In this document: in pieces, positions 43,010 through 55,469 of the stretch
Layout of the letters: each line of letters begins with the position of its first letter
Numbering within the stretch: position 1 is the first letter of the stretch
DNA from: Tenrec ecaudatus
Lineage: Eukaryota; Chordata; Mammalia; Afrosoricida; Tenrecidae
Length of the DNA stretch: 64,000 bases
NCBI RefSeq assembly: GCF_050624435.1
Contig: NC_134540.1
Location: forward strand, 26,288,001-26,352,000
Reading direction: 5' to 3'
Notes under the pieces: generated by a model
The model's input: only the letters and a program-made list of their open reading frames with translations
What the model was told of the DNA's origin: nothing
Database searches by the model: none
Position numbers and translations under genes: made by a program

Positions 43010-43430
43010 GTACCTTTGTGTTCTTCTATGCACTTCGGAAGAATTCTGCACTCGGACTGTACACTCGTCAAAATGGAAGCTTTGACCTCTTCATGGAACA
43101 CGCATTTTGCTCCTTTTCAGCTTTTTTAAAGTTTAGGAAACAAAAAGGAGTGAGAAGAGGCAAGGCCAGGGCTGTGGGGTGGATGGGATAGAGTTTCATT
43201 AGGACAGACAGCACTTGCTACTATTGAAGAAGGAATAGGTGCATTGTCATGTTGGGGCATGGGGTGGATTCCTTAGCATAACTTTCGGAGTTTTTTTCTC
43301 ACCAATGCACTTTTCACATTTCTTGAAACTTCTTAATGACAACCTTCCACGATTATTGGGCATCATCTGAGAAATACTGTTGGAATTTATAAAGCAAAAA
43401 CAAAATTCACCCTAGCTTCTAAGTTGACCT
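43010..43430 (-). mobile_element. Mariner-type transposase fragment
   Basis: The minus-strand translation has PQHDNAP (second catalytic Asp kept), HPPHSPGLASSHSFLF (third Asp replaced by His) and an EEVKASI-like helix, in the order of the mariner DD34D core. No terminal repeats were found, so it is a fragment. It belongs to a different lineage from the element at 34987. Confidence 0.75.
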
Positions 43431-43502
43431 AGCTGCCTTGCATTTTGATTGATCGGGAGATCCCTTCAGAAGCAACTGTTTTAACTTGTTTTTTTTTAAA
43501 GG

Positions 43503-43708
43503 CACATAACAGTATCATTAGTGGGTTTTAAATTGGTCTATTAATCACATGGTCAGCAGACGGAAACCACCAGCTGCTCTGGGAGGGAAAAATGAGGCTT
43601 TCCACTCTAGGAAAGGTTTACAGCCTTGGAAACCCACACAGGGCCGTTCTACTCTGTCTTACAGAGCAGCCAAGTTGACTCAATGGCAGTAATTTGGGTT
43701 TTGGAGGA
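43503..43708 (+). mobile_element. AfroSINE, sense
   Basis: CACATGGTCAGCAGACGGAA, CACCAGCTGCTCTGGGAGGG, GGAAACCCACACAGGGCCGT and a CAATGGCAGTAATTTGGGTT tail. Confidence 0.8.
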
Positions 43709-43709
43709 G

Positions 43710-46700
43710 GACACTATGGCAAGTCAAAGACTGACAGAACTTAGCCATCCATTGATCTCGAGGCATGTTTAAACATGTTTTTATTGGAACAAATCTGAAT
43801 GTATGAATTAGAACTTTAAACATTTTATGCCTATACTATACTCCTCTTTGTGTGCTAGCATTTTTACTTCATTTGCAGATAGTTACTTAGAAGGCCAAGT
43901 ATTATATTAAAGGATAACATGGACATGGAGGTTTATATATCTACAGTGTCTCTTGATCAATATTCACGACTCAACAGAATCTTTTCAAAAGTAATGAGAT
44001 ACTGAAGGAGTGCATGCTCAGCAGTTGTCATTTAAAGGGTAAGAATCAAGCCCCAAATATAGAGCAGATGCTCAAGTGTGCTTAGGGATGAGTATTTTAT
44101 ACATTCTGAGAAGTAATCACACTTAATATAAATTTTGGAGGATTTAAAGATGGAGGTAAGTAGTAATCTCTGGTTTTAGGCTATTAGTTGGGATATTTTT
44201 CAGCTATATGTTTGCAAAAATGTTAATAATTATCTATTTTGAACTCATTTTATTTTTCATTTGATACTTTTAATTTTTTGTAACAACTAAAAATTTGTAT
44301 TTATTTTATCTAAACGCATTATCTTTGTTTGCATGATGTTTATGAAAGCATTCATAATAAGATCAAATAATGTGACAATCATTATAAAAGTTATCTGTAA
44401 ATTTAATCAGATTTGGACAATGTTAGTTGAAGTGCCCAGACGTCCTGGTGGTTATCTGTTTTTGATGCCATAGACTTTTTGATGTCAAATCATTTTTTAT
44501 TATATTGGATCTATATTTATTTCAAGTCTGTATGAGTTTAGTATATGTTTCACTTTTTAACCCATCAAACAAAATGTGACATATAAAGATAACATCAAAA
44601 ACAGGGCATATTGAAAGTCGAATTCCATATTGTGTCAACAGTCTATACTCCGTAGCAGTCTTATAAATTTGTATAAGCAACATAAAAACATAGGAACTAA
44701 CAAATTTCAGCAATAATAATACTGAACCCAATGCTATGCTTTTTTTTCTCCTAATTTTCATTGTTTCAAGGCAGTTACCAGGTTCTGACCATCACAGGTA
44801 TTCTGTCTTATCTTGATAATATGAATGTAATGTCTGTACATTTTAAAATATTAAATCTCTTTGCATTATCCAGTTTTCCCCTATAGTAGCAAATAAATTG
44901 ATGTGACCAAACACTAGTGGTATAAGCTGAAATGTGGAAAAATTGAGTTTTCCACAATCTTTTAGAAGCTACCTTTTTATAGGATTGATTTTTATATTGA
45001 CAAAAGCAATTTCTACTTTCTTACAACTTTTTCTTAAATGGTTATTGTAATCATCCGGTGTCCTTTGAGAAAAATCAACCAAGAACATTTCTGTAGAATC
45101 CCACAAAAATCAATGTCCATAGCATCCTAAGTTGACCTCTCTCTTAAATTTAACTGGTCTAGTTGATATGCGTTATAAGTCACTATTTTATTGGATTTTG
45201 TTTTCTAACTCATATTAAGAAATCCAGGACTGGTCTCAGGTTATTATTCATTCCATAAAAAATGTTTTCTTCACTAGCTTTGGTTGTGCTTCAAAGGCAC
45301 AAGGAAAGATCAGCTCCTTGAGTTAGGCAAGGTATCCCAATTTTTTTAAATCCATCTTTTTTAAGAGACTAAGACAAGTATAATAGTGAGATAATGTGTC
45401 TGCAGTAATCTACTGATGACAGAGACGTGTTTGGAATAAACATGAACGAACCGGAACCCTAGTAGCACTATCTCTGTCATATCATTGTACTGAAGGTCCT
45501 GGGCCAAAGCCAGTACTTTGACTTTGAGCAGCGTACTCCACTTATGCTAACATTCGTGAGGCATGTGGAAAGTCTGTATTAAAACTCTCTTTATTATGTT
45601 TGCTGTATTTCTGTAAATCTGATTTTAATTTAAAGAGTTCATTAAGAAATGAGTGACTATACAAATCCAGAGCTATTTTAATAGATAAGTATAGACTGAA
45701 TTTCTCCTGACTCATGGAGTATTGAATCTCTATATGATTAATATATTTATGTTTTCTTGTTTGGGTAGTTCTGACATTGTGTCAATCAATAATAACAATC
45801 ATGACTTTGAATTAATGCTACTAACTTGTTAAAATGATATCACCCTTTTTTGTCTCATCAATTATCTATATTAATTCCATAATTTTAAAATGCTATAGCA
45901 ATAGTCCATGTGTGAATTATCAAATTATTTTTCCTTATTGTCGAAAAGCACATTTGTATCCTCCACTGTAGTATTACACATTGTATAGATTATTACACAG
46001 GCCACTTTAGAAAAAATATAGCAACTCACACACAGTGGGTGTTTAAGAAAGACTGGCTGAATTAATTACTCAAACTTGTTTACTATCCAGCCTCCCTTTA
46101 CTCCAAACAAAAGAAAAATAATTTCCAAGTAGATTTAATTTCACATACAAGTCAAACATCTGATGATGTCTTTGAGTCTCATTCACAATTTGGTATTATT
46201 TTAATGTTACATGTTGTAGCACATCTTAAATTCAGTACTTGTAAAGAGAAAAATCATGTAAATTCACTGAAAGAAAGGAACCATAATAACATCTCAAATC
46301 ACTTTAATCTTCAGAAACCAAGAGCTCTTTTAAAAAAAATTTGCTGACTATCTAAATAACCTTTCTTCTTCTTCTCCCCTCTTTCATTCTTTCTTTTCAT
46401 ATTCCATTGATTCTGGTGGATTTAAAATATTGTTAACCCATTTTCTTTCCTTTCTTATTACATGGCATATTATTCATAGTGTGATTTCTAAATGTTAGCA
46501 ATAAAAATTTTAGTAGTAAATGAAAGCTTCAAATATTAAGCATCTATTTTAGTCTGAAATACTTTCTGCCTCTGTGAGGAAAGATCAAGATAAGTTCTTC
46601 CTCTGTTGCAGTTATGAAAAATCAAAAACTAAAATACAAACCTAGAAGGGGAGATAAGCTTTTGCTAACATAAAGGGGGTATTTTCACTGAGAATGAATA

Positions 46701-46790
46701 GCCAGAAGAAACATGACATCTTTCTAGGAAAGCAAATCATCAAAAAATACCCCTTGAAATATCTGGTGCAATAGAGTTTGAAGTGCTTAA
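43710..46790. other. AT-rich intergenic DNA, no feature recognised
   Basis: About 3 kb with many short chance frames and homopolymer runs. I see no SINE, LTR or conserved coding signal that I can support; old, decayed repeats are likely. Confidence 0.4.
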
Positions 46791-46793
46791 AAT

Positions 46794-47363
46794 TTGCACA
46801 GGAAAAACAAAACCAACCAAACACCGTTCAGCCTGAAAACCATCATTACTCATCTAGTCTGCTTCATCCCTTTTATCTATGACATATTCCTATTTAGTGA
46901 AACTTTTGACAAAATTGATTGCTCTTGTGAGTTTTTGTTTCATTTTATTGTTAATTGTTCACCTCATTATGCGTTCCTAAATCTATACATTTCATCAAAG
47001 TCTAACATTATTGATCATTACCTAAATGAGCAATTTCTTTTCCAGGGATCAGCACTAAGGAGGAGATTAATGATGTGCCACATGTCCAACTTTTCCAAAC
47101 TCTGGAGGCACTCCACCGTCTCCAACATCAAACACTCCCCCTGTCCCTCCTCTTCTCTCTCCCACCTTTGGTTTGATAATTCTCAAGGACCATACTTACA
47201 GTTAAGTGGATTATTATGGAAGTTACAGTGTACAATTTGTAACCAGGATCAAATGGAAAGTTGCATAAACAACTCAGGATGTAGTTTCTGGATCAGAACA
47301 AGTTCTTGCCCCCTGCTGCCAGGCCCTGAGAGGGTCCTGGTTCACAGGTCAACAGCTCCATGA
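46794..47363 (+). other. Unrecognised 189-codon open frame, probably chance
   Basis: The longest open frame in the right half. The translation is Ser/Cys/Leu-rich with a hydrophobic N-terminal stretch and no domain motif that I know. There are no splice sites or nearby gene context that would support it. GC content rises after about 47040, where an unnamed repeat may begin. Confidence 0.2.
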
Positions 47364-47574
47364 CAGTTGTAACTCTCTCCCTCTTGCGGCTCTTACCTGG
47401 TTAAATGATGCTGTCTTCTATGTTACAATGAATCTCTTTGTCTCTTTGTGTGTACCACCTCTGCTTCTATTCCTTTACATCTAGTGGAAAGGAATAAGTT
47501 GGTCAATCCCGTGTTCCTTATTTGAACTGTCACATACATACAATGGTGTGCCATGTACCATATTACATTAGCAT

Positions 47575-47762
47575 CCCCTCCCTGGTGACAACGTGGATTA
47601 TGGAGTTAGGCTGGTCGCCACAAGGACAGTAGTTCAAAATCACTAGCCACAACTCAGGTAAAAGATCAAGCTTTCCACTCCAATGAACAGTTACAGTCTC
47701 AGAAACCCAGAGAGTCGGTTCTACCTTGCCCTACAGGGTTGCTCTGTTAGGCCATTTCATTA
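47575..47762 (+). mobile_element. AfroSINE, sense
   Basis: CCTCCCTGGTGACAACGTGG head, GGCTGGTCGCCACAAGGACA, GTTACAGTCTCAGAAACCCA and a GCCCTACAGGGTTGCTCTG tail. Confidence 0.75.
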
Positions 47763-47764
47763 CC

Positions 47765-48170
47765 AGCTCCTGAGAAGAGCCGGGCGTGCTGTGAGATGCT
47801 CAATTGGGGCCAGAATGAGTTAGGAAGGTTGGAGGATAGAGGCATGTCTGACTTCAGATTTGGGGCAATCTGCCTTGGGACCAGCAGGATGTCAGAGGTG
47901 GCTCCCACACCATCATGCCCTTCAGGTAGATTCCTATAAGAATTAGTAGTATGTGAATAGTTCCATCAGAAAGTAGAGAGAATTTATATACAAAACAATC
48001 TACTTCTATTTACTGGGAAATTGTAGTTTGTTTGTGGAACCTAAGAAGACTTGGATATAAATCAAAAGCCTGAAATGAGAGAATTGCACACCATAATCTT
48101 CTCACTTCCTCTTTGTCTAATTTCCAATACACTCATCATCAAACTCTTGAACGGGCTTCCTTTTAACTAG
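47765..48170. other. Intergenic DNA, no feature recognised
   Basis: No gene or named repeat seen. Confidence 0.4.
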
Positions 48171-48174
48171 GCAT

Positions 48175-48272
48175 AAGGGGTCAGAAAGTCTCAGTTTTCT
48201 CCCTCAGAATGGCTAGTGATTTTGAATTGCTGATCTTATGGTTAGCAGCCACATAACCACTAGACACATTTC
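48175..48272 (-). mobile_element. AfroSINE head fragment, antisense
   Basis: CTCAGTTTTCTCCCTCAGAA, TGAATTGCTGATCTTATGGT and TAGCAGCCACATAACCACTA are the reverse complement of the SINE head. Confidence 0.6.
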
Positions 48273-48499
48273 CATTAAAAATGACTTAGAAACTAGTCAT
48301 GACATATTGCTAAATGAAAAAAGTATATGTTCATAAACTACATGCTTGGTTATACCATGATCCCATTTATGTAACATTGAATTGATTTATATATGGTTAT
48401 AGTATAGTGATAAGTAATTTCTGAATTAAGAAACCTAGCATATTATTAGACTTTCTTTTTGAGTGATGAGATTTCATAGATTTTTTTTCTTTCTTTGTT

Positions 48500-48612
48500 A
48501 TAATTTTCCTCTTTAAAAATCATTTTATTGGGGGCTCTTGCAACTCTTACCACACACAATCCATATATGCATCTATTGTGTCCAGCACATTTGTACAATT
48601 GAGCAGTAGACT
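48500..48612 (-). mobile_element. L1-type 3' end repeat, fragment E
   Basis: AAAATCATTTTATTGGGGGC and a CAACTCTTACCACACACAAT block match the low-coordinate end of copies A-D. Only about 110 bp is present. Confidence 0.65.
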
Positions 48613-48931
48613 GACAGTTTAAGGAACTCGCTTGAGATGGGCAGTTAGTTCTTGTTGGTCCCAGCAGGAAGCAGCACTGCCCACTGAGAATGTAGGGATG
48701 TGCAAAATAAAGAAGGATTGATGTAATCATCATGAGCGCTCTAGGGAGTCAACAGCTGGAGTAAGTAAGTATGCATACTACACTTTTTATCTCACTTGCA
48801 TAGAGATCCACAAATGCACCTGGGTGCCATTCTATCTCTTTTTGAAACACAAAAGGGTTTGGAAAGGTGGAGTCCATCAAAAATTAAAGTTTGACTAGCA
48901 TTCATGGCAAAGGGCAAAAAGAGAAAGGCAT

Positions 48932-49352
48932 TGTGGTGGTTACTAAATCTGATGCCAATTTGAGGAGTCAGAGTGAAGGAGTGTAGTCTAGCCTGTCAAT
49001 GAGGCCTCTCTGTGGGCATGGGTTTTTTTTCTGAGGATTCTGGGAACTCTGGTATTTTTCCGTGGTAGCTGGAGATGCACTCTCTCTCTCTGCTCACTCC
49101 CTGTGAGACACCCCTGTGGGGAAGACACATGGAGAGAGACTGATGGAGGCAGACCTCAGAAGCCAAGGAAAACCATGTGGAGACCCCTGCCAGCCTTGAG
49201 ATGCTTACAATGCCACTGGATCCCCATGACTTCCCTCCAACTTGCCTGTGATCTTCCTGCATTCGGCATCATTGCATGTGCTTTGTGAGTCTGAACAGGA
49301 CTTTATAGATTGGTATCAGACATATGGGCTAATATCTGACTTATGGACTTGT
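48932..49352 (+). mobile_element. LTR fragment, MaLR/ERVL-like family A
   Basis: TGTGGTGGTTACTAAATCTG start, then GTCTAGCCTGTCAATGAGGC, GAGACCCCTGCCAGCCTTGA, TTCGGCATCATTGCATGTG and CTTATGGACTTG. It lacks the last ~120 bp of the family. Confidence 0.8.
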
Positions 49353-49574
49353 TTTTCCTATCATGCATGAATTCTTTTTTTTTCTACTGGAAAAAGAGTA
49401 TTTAAGCAATAGTGTCATATCATAGAGTTGATAGCAAATAGTAAAAAGGATACAAAAAGGTTTTGCTTTGGGAAGCCCTGATAAACAATTTCTGATTACA
49501 CTGAAGACATCAAGTGTATCTTTTGCCTTTTATCTAAGTTTACATATATTTAATCACAGATAATAAATGTGGAT

Positions 49575-49805
49575 GTAGTTCAGTGCCATCAAGGGACTGG
49601 TCTCTCCTGACATGTCTACAGTGTACAGGAATAATTCTCACCCTGCCTTCCTCTAAGAAGCCCTGTGGCCGTACTTCCCCAAAGACAGATTTGCTTGTCC
49701 TTTTGGCAGTCGATGGTACTTTTAATATTCTTCACTAGTACCACAATTCAAACACATGATTCTTCTTGAATCTTTTTATGCAATTTCTAACTCTCCCATG
49801 CAAAG
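49575..49805 (-). mobile_element. RTE/BovB-type LINE fragment, antisense
   Basis: CAGTGCCATCAAGGGACTGG, CCGTACTTCCCCAAAGACAG, TTTTGGCAGTCGATGGTACT and an AATATTCTTCACTAGTACC block match the 3' half of the family. Confidence 0.7.
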
Positions 49806-49809
49806 ATAA

Positions 49810-52130
49810 CTCATAATATCACCTAAACATCAGAGTAATCTGTGTAAATTTCAAGACTTTTCCTCATCTTAAACATGATTAGATGTTTGGACAATCTAGA
49901 ACAGCTTTTCACTTATTTTCCTGTGATTCATTTATTCTGGGATTTTATTTTTTAGTGTGCATGTCAGGGGCGGCGGGTAGGGTGGATCTTATTGCATTTG
50001 GAAATTGTGACAGCAATCTGGAAAAGGAAGTGAGCAGGTTCCTGAGCCTTTTCTGGCTGTCCTAAAACAAAACTTGCTTAAGCCAAGCATGAAATGCTCA
50101 CCACCAATCCACCTCCATTTGTGTGTTTAGCTTTGAGGTATGATAATAACTTCTATTAGAAGAATTAGTGCTACACTAGTCCCAAGGAGTAGGACATTGG
50201 AAAGGTACCAAATGTCCTACTCTTCCATGATGCTATTCTGCTCCATGCATCCCCTACTTCTTCCTTTGGTATATTCTCTCACATCCCTTGGGTTCTGCTA
50301 TTTACTGAAACTTCCCACAGAAACTCATGAAGCTTTGAGGAAATGTCTCACATGGTGGTCGTGCTATTTGGTCATAAATCTGAAAGTCAGGTAGAGGCAA
50401 GCCAAATGGAGAGCCCAGAGCCAAAAGCCAAAATATCCAAATGCCATGGCAAATCTTATCGTTTCTTCTAAAGCTTAGTCAGGAAATGGAGGTATGGCTG
50501 CCCAGGTGATGTGATGCATGTGAGAATCATGCAGTAGCACCAGCATATACACATATATGCAGTCATGCCAGAAAACAAAGGAGGATGCCTTAAGTCACCC
50601 CCTCTACTAAGGTAGGGCCGGATGATGCCCCCAAAGCCAGGTGTCAATCTTATCCTAATCCTGTCCATCTGTATAATAGAGAATGGGCCTCCAAAATAGG
50701 ATTATAGGCAGAGAGTTTAGAAATATAGCACACCACATAAGGAAGTATAACCAGAACGGCAGCCTTAATTGGCTAAAACTCACAAGGCAGTCCATGCTGG
50801 CATCATGGTCTGAGTCTTCAGCTTTGACCTTGTGAATTCGTACCTTCCCTATGTGTTTACCAAGATGTGTGCACTCACTGTACCTCATCCCTGTAGCAAG
50901 TGGAGACCTCATGTGATTGCGTCTATAGACTACCTAGAATGCCCCTGTTTAGTCAACATACGAGCTCTGAAAGAGAATACAACTTTGCAGAAACTACCTT
51001 TTGTTGTCCCTTTCTGAACCAAATGCTTCATAGGTTTCTGATTGATGCTTTAGCTTTTATTCAGCCAAATGAAATGACTAAGGTAGCTGGGCAAATTTTT
51101 CTCTCCTACTCAAATGTTTACATCTGAATTAGATTTTATACATGTTACTATTTTGTTACAGAAGAGAAAAATTAGTATGTTTAAATCGATCATGTTTGTA
51201 AGAAACCATCCTATCATATTAAAAATCTATCTTTGGAGGGGTCAATGCATTGAAATCTAAAAAAATAAAAACCAATAACAGAGTCCTGCTGCTAAGCATG
51301 GAGAGTTGATGCTTTTCATAACCCTCCAACAAAGTCATGCATCTTTAATGAATTTTTGTAGATCCATACTTCTAATTATTCATTAAAATTCATTGTTGGA
51401 TGCTATGAATATGCTGCACCAGGAATTTTCATGCCTTTAAAATGGAAATCAAAGCACTTTTTATTAAATCTTCAGAAACATTGCCATATAATACTGAATT
51501 TCCTAATTATAAATATTTCACGAAGGTCCATATCTTCACTGATTATTGTAATACAAAATTATATATCTTATACACTAACAGGTTGATTGAATGCTAAAAT
51601 GAATTACTAGGGTACAAAATTATTGAGCATGTTTTCTTTAAGCTGAAAGCTAAGATGCAATGACGTGTTTTGGGGGCGTTCTACCATTGTATCACTTGTG
51701 GAACTCTGCAACATCCTGTTGCGTCTGCACCGCCGCCCGTCAGTTAATGCTAACTAACAAGCCATCTGTCCCCAGCAGGGTGATGCTAGACTTTAAATTC
51801 TGAGCACTAAGCTTGTGGAAAGTTACGGTTTACAGTAAAAGCCCAAATCTATTTTGTCGCCTCCACATAGATTTGGCCTATGTTGAAACCTATCTGACCC
51901 TTAGCCTACAGTGTGAATAATAGATCTGACTAATATTCTGCAAAAAGAATCATAGAGTAATAGATTTGCCAAAGCAAAGGACATTAGACAGAGGATTTCA
52001 ACCGCTTTCCTAACCAGTCTCTTCCTCAGGGACTTGCTTAAGTATGTCCTAATGACAATCAGGACACTAGCATCAAATCGTCTTAAGTCATCCTCTGACT
52101 GCCTAGGTTGGAGTGCCCTGACGCAGTCTC
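49810..52130. other. Intergenic DNA, no feature recognised
   Basis: No gene or named repeat. A minus-strand open frame at 51901-52170 (89 codons) has no motif I recognise. Confidence 0.35.
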
Positions 52131-52144
52131 CGAAGCACTCGGTC

Positions 52145-52215
52145 AAGCAGAATGGAAGCATCCCAATCATGGCCCCAAACCAACTTCGGTCATCCTGGCT
52201 GCAACTGTGATGTAT
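52145..52215. repeat. Short segment repeated at about 53180-53250
   Basis: GAAGCATCCCAATCATGGCC ... GTGATGTATTCATCAG here is matched by GTAAGTGTCCCGATCATGGT ... TGTGACGTATTGATCATGAG at 53180-53250. Family unknown. Confidence 0.35.
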
Positions 52216-52534
52216 TCATCAGCCACCAATCATTCTTTTTCGACAACTTTCTTTGCCTCCTATGTCCTATTTCCGAGGTCAGTTCTCTGTAAATTGTGGA
52301 TGTCATGATGGCCTTATGCTAATGGTTTCTGGATGAGTGATCTTTGTCTTTTGTAAGACTTAACAAATTATACTTGAACCTGGGATGTCTTTCATCCTCC
52401 ACAATAGGGTGCAGAGGGGAAATCATATCAATTATTTTATTTGTGAACAAGTAATCAGCAAAATTAGTTGGCAGCCCAACACTTATCTCACAGTACCGAC
52501 CGGGTTCCTCCTCATGTGGCCTCTGGAAAACAAA

Positions 52535-52725
52535 ACGAAACGAAAAGCCAACACTTCCACGTGTCAAGGCTGACTCATAGTGACGCGTGGGTTTCTGAGG
52601 CTATAACTGTTTATGGGAGGAAAGTCTGGTCTTTCTCTCTCCCTCCGAGCTGCTGGATTTTGAACTGTCAGCCATGTGGTTGAAGCCTAATATGTAACCA
52701 CTATACCACCAGGACTCCTCCTGCT
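52535..52725 (-). mobile_element. AfroSINE, antisense
   Basis: AAGGCTGACTCATAGTGACG, TTTCTGAGGCTATAACTGTT, GAACTGTCAGCCATGTGGTT and a CCACTATACCACCAGGACTC right end: a full-length reverse complement. Confidence 0.85.
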
Positions 52726-53002
52726 GGTGGCCAGTTTTGTCTAAATCCACTAGGGAATGCCCTTCTAAAGGAGGGATGGGGTTTGCATCCCAGCCCAGTA
52801 AACAAAACTGAAGATAAGTATGGAAATACAGAATACAAACAACTTTATAGTGAACACAGAAACCTTTAGGAATTATTTGTTATGAATTTAAAGTTTTGGC
52901 ATGCTGATTAAGTCACTGTTGTAATAAAGCGATGAATGACTGAGATCCTCAAAACACAGCTTTCATCTTTCTCTGAGCAATATCGGAGCCACTACCAATC
53001 TA

Positions 53003-53112
53003 CCATGCTGGCAAAATCATTAATCAATAGGCTGCTAATTGAAGATTGACTGTTTGAATCCACCAAGCAGCTCCTTGGGACAAAGGCTTAATGGTTTGCT
53101 TTCCATAAAGAT
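53003..53112 (+). mobile_element. AfroSINE 5' half, sense
   Basis: CAATAGGCTGCTAATTGAAG, GACTGTTTGAATCCACCAAG and CAGCTCCTTGGGACAAAGGC blocks; the tail is lost. Confidence 0.6.
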
Positions 53113-53259
53113 TTTAGTGTTCTTGGTTATGAATGGGCATGAGACACGAGGACCCCGCCACAATCTTGTAAGCACTTCTGTAAGTGTCCCGATCATGGTG
53201 CCAACCCTACTTCTGTAATCCTCCCTTCCGTGTGACGTATTGATCATGAGTCATGAAAC

Positions 53260-54810
53260 TGGCAGATTCAATAAAAGCCGGTGAGGCAGTTCTAGTGGGT
53301 CAGATGAGGCCGACTGGTCCCCATACACTCAATAAGAATCCATCAATGAAAGTGCAGCTCAAATGTATGTTGAATCATATTTCTGGTCAGTTAGTAATCA
53401 TTTAGATGTACTGAGTCAAATTCCTTGTGATATTTTCATTCATAGTCAATCAAAGTCTTTCCTGAAAAGTTTCTCCCAGAGGCCAAAAGGAAAACATCAC
53501 TCTAAATGTTTCACAGAATGTTTTGTATAGCGCTAGCTAGTTCTGAATGAAAATATCCTCACGTTGATTTTCACCAGCATATTTCTCTTAAATAGGTAAT
53601 ACCTAATCCATTTGTATTACCATTGGAACGAGTTAGATGGTCGCATTGTGGCACTGACATAAATGTTCCCTGAGTGCATGGATCACCCTCTACTCTTGCT
53701 GCAATCCCTAGTTCCGCAGTGACCCGCTGAGGGCAGACAGAGTAAACCCGCAATAGATTTTGTTAAACAAACGGATGAAATGTACTCATTTCTTTAATGC
53801 AAACGCCGGAAGTGTTTACAAAAAGTCACAGACTTGGAAGCATTAGTGACAATTATTTCTAAAGTTCCTAGTCTTGTGCAGCAATTTATTCATTAGGAGA
53901 GTCTGTCTTCAGAAGACAGAGAAACTTTTATTCAATGTGTAATTGTACAATGTCAATTCAACACACATAATTTAATGCTTATTTGAAAGTCTTAATTTTT
54001 TCTTTAATTTTCTATATTTGCACTAAGACTAATGAATGCCTGTGCTGCAGGCTCATCTGGCTGTTCCAGTCTTTCACTGTTTCTCTAATTATAATACATT
54101 TTTAAAATGTGTTAGAAATCACGGTCTTCATTAGTAGAATGCAATGCATCGAAGATCTGAAATACTTGTAATGATAACTTAAATGCGATATTGGAAAAGG
54201 AATTACCCACACAATGTGTGAGAGCTTACATTCCAAAACACGCAGCTTGTGCAAAGCTGTGGTTTATGTTGCAGCAGTAATTCTATGTTGAGTCTTGATG
54301 CCAAGTTAGCCCCCATTTGAGTTTATTCTCATCCCTGATGAGCAAATGGAAAAATCTCAAGTGGAGTGTTATTTAAAGTACACCACAATTCCTTGGGCCA
54401 TCCAGGGAAAGGTTGTCTTTCTCCCAGGATACTTGACTGACAGAGCAAGGATGTCACTTTGTGCCTGACCTGATTGCTAGGTAGATAGAAACTTGCAAAT
54501 AAAACAGAGGTGGTGATGGCATGGATCTGCCAGAAATTGTAACTACACGGGGTAGACACCATTTGCCTGTACATAGCTCTCTACACAAAGGATAGGGTAG
54601 ACCGTTGCCCATAAAGACACCTCTCCAGCACAAAGGAACTTGAAGTGCACACAAGACACATCTTATCGGCAAAAGAGACCAGAGAGAGTGAAAGTTGGAT
54701 GGCATAAGACATGATCACCACATTACCCCCTTGCTCCTCAACCCTTCCAAGAAGTCTTCCTTAGCACATTTTCCCACAACATGACTTCTGATTTCTTCAC
54801 TGCTGTTTTC
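53260..54810. other. Intergenic DNA, no feature recognised
   Basis: No gene or named repeat that I can support. Confidence 0.35.
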
Positions 54811-54817
54811 ACGGCAG

Positions 54818-54995
54818 GAGTCTTGGCGCTGTTGTGATTGCATATTGGGCTACGATCTGCCTCGTAAACAGTCTGAAACCACCAGCAGTTCTGTGGGGGA
54901 AAGTCTGGGTTTTCTGCCCCCATTAACAGTTGCAGTCTCAGAAACCAACAGGGGTCACTATGAGTGAGCTTTGATTGGGTGACCATGAGTTTAGC
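54818..54995 (+). mobile_element. AfroSINE, sense
   Basis: GAGTCTTGGCGCTGTTGTGA head, GGGCTACGATCTGCCTCGTA, GAAACCACCAGCAGTTCTGT, GTTGCAGTCTCAGAAACCAA and GGGGTCACTATGAGTGAG. Confidence 0.75.
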
Positions 54996-55024
54996 TTTGG
55001 GTTTGACTTTCATGAGCATTGGTT

Positions 55025-55440
55025 GTGGAAATCAATGACAACTTCCAAGTAAAATGAAATCCTTGATAACTTTTTTTTTTACCATTTATCATGATGTTAT
55101 CTATTGTTCTGCTAATGATGATTTATTTCTATTTTTTGTTTGTTTGGTTTTATATTGAATTTTCATCCATATGAAGACTAGAGTCCTTACAGTTCAAGTG
55201 CTTTAATTCCGCCTTGATTTCAAAGAGCAATGTGTGTCATCTGCTATTTTCAGATTGTCAATCAGCCTTCCTCCAACTCTCGTGTTCAGTTCGTGATATA
55301 TCCAGCATCTTGCATTATTTGCCCATCAAGCAGATTGAATAAGTGCTCTGGAGTTCTCATTCTTCTCAGAGGTATCCATATTTTGTTATTGTGGTGAAGA
55401 GAATTTTCTTAATATAGCTCTTGTACCCAAATCGTTGTAA
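55025..55440 (-). mobile_element. RTE/BovB-type LINE fragment, antisense (left of interruption)
   Basis: AAATCAATGACAACTTCCAA, CCATTTATCATGATGTTATC, CAAGCAGATTGAATAAGTGC follow RTE order up to about 55375. The element continues at about 56100. Confidence 0.7.
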
Positions 55441-55469
55441 CTCCCACCAAAGGATTGAGTGGGACTATA

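Noticed and set aside
46794..47363. 189-codon plus-strand frame as a possible gene
   Set aside because: No domain, no repeat support, no splice signals or neighbours; frames of this size occur by chance in 64 kb.
51901..52170. 89-codon minus-strand frame with regular Leu/Arg pattern
   Set aside because: No recognisable family and the frame closes at both ends in unremarkable DNA; I could not support a pseudogene call.
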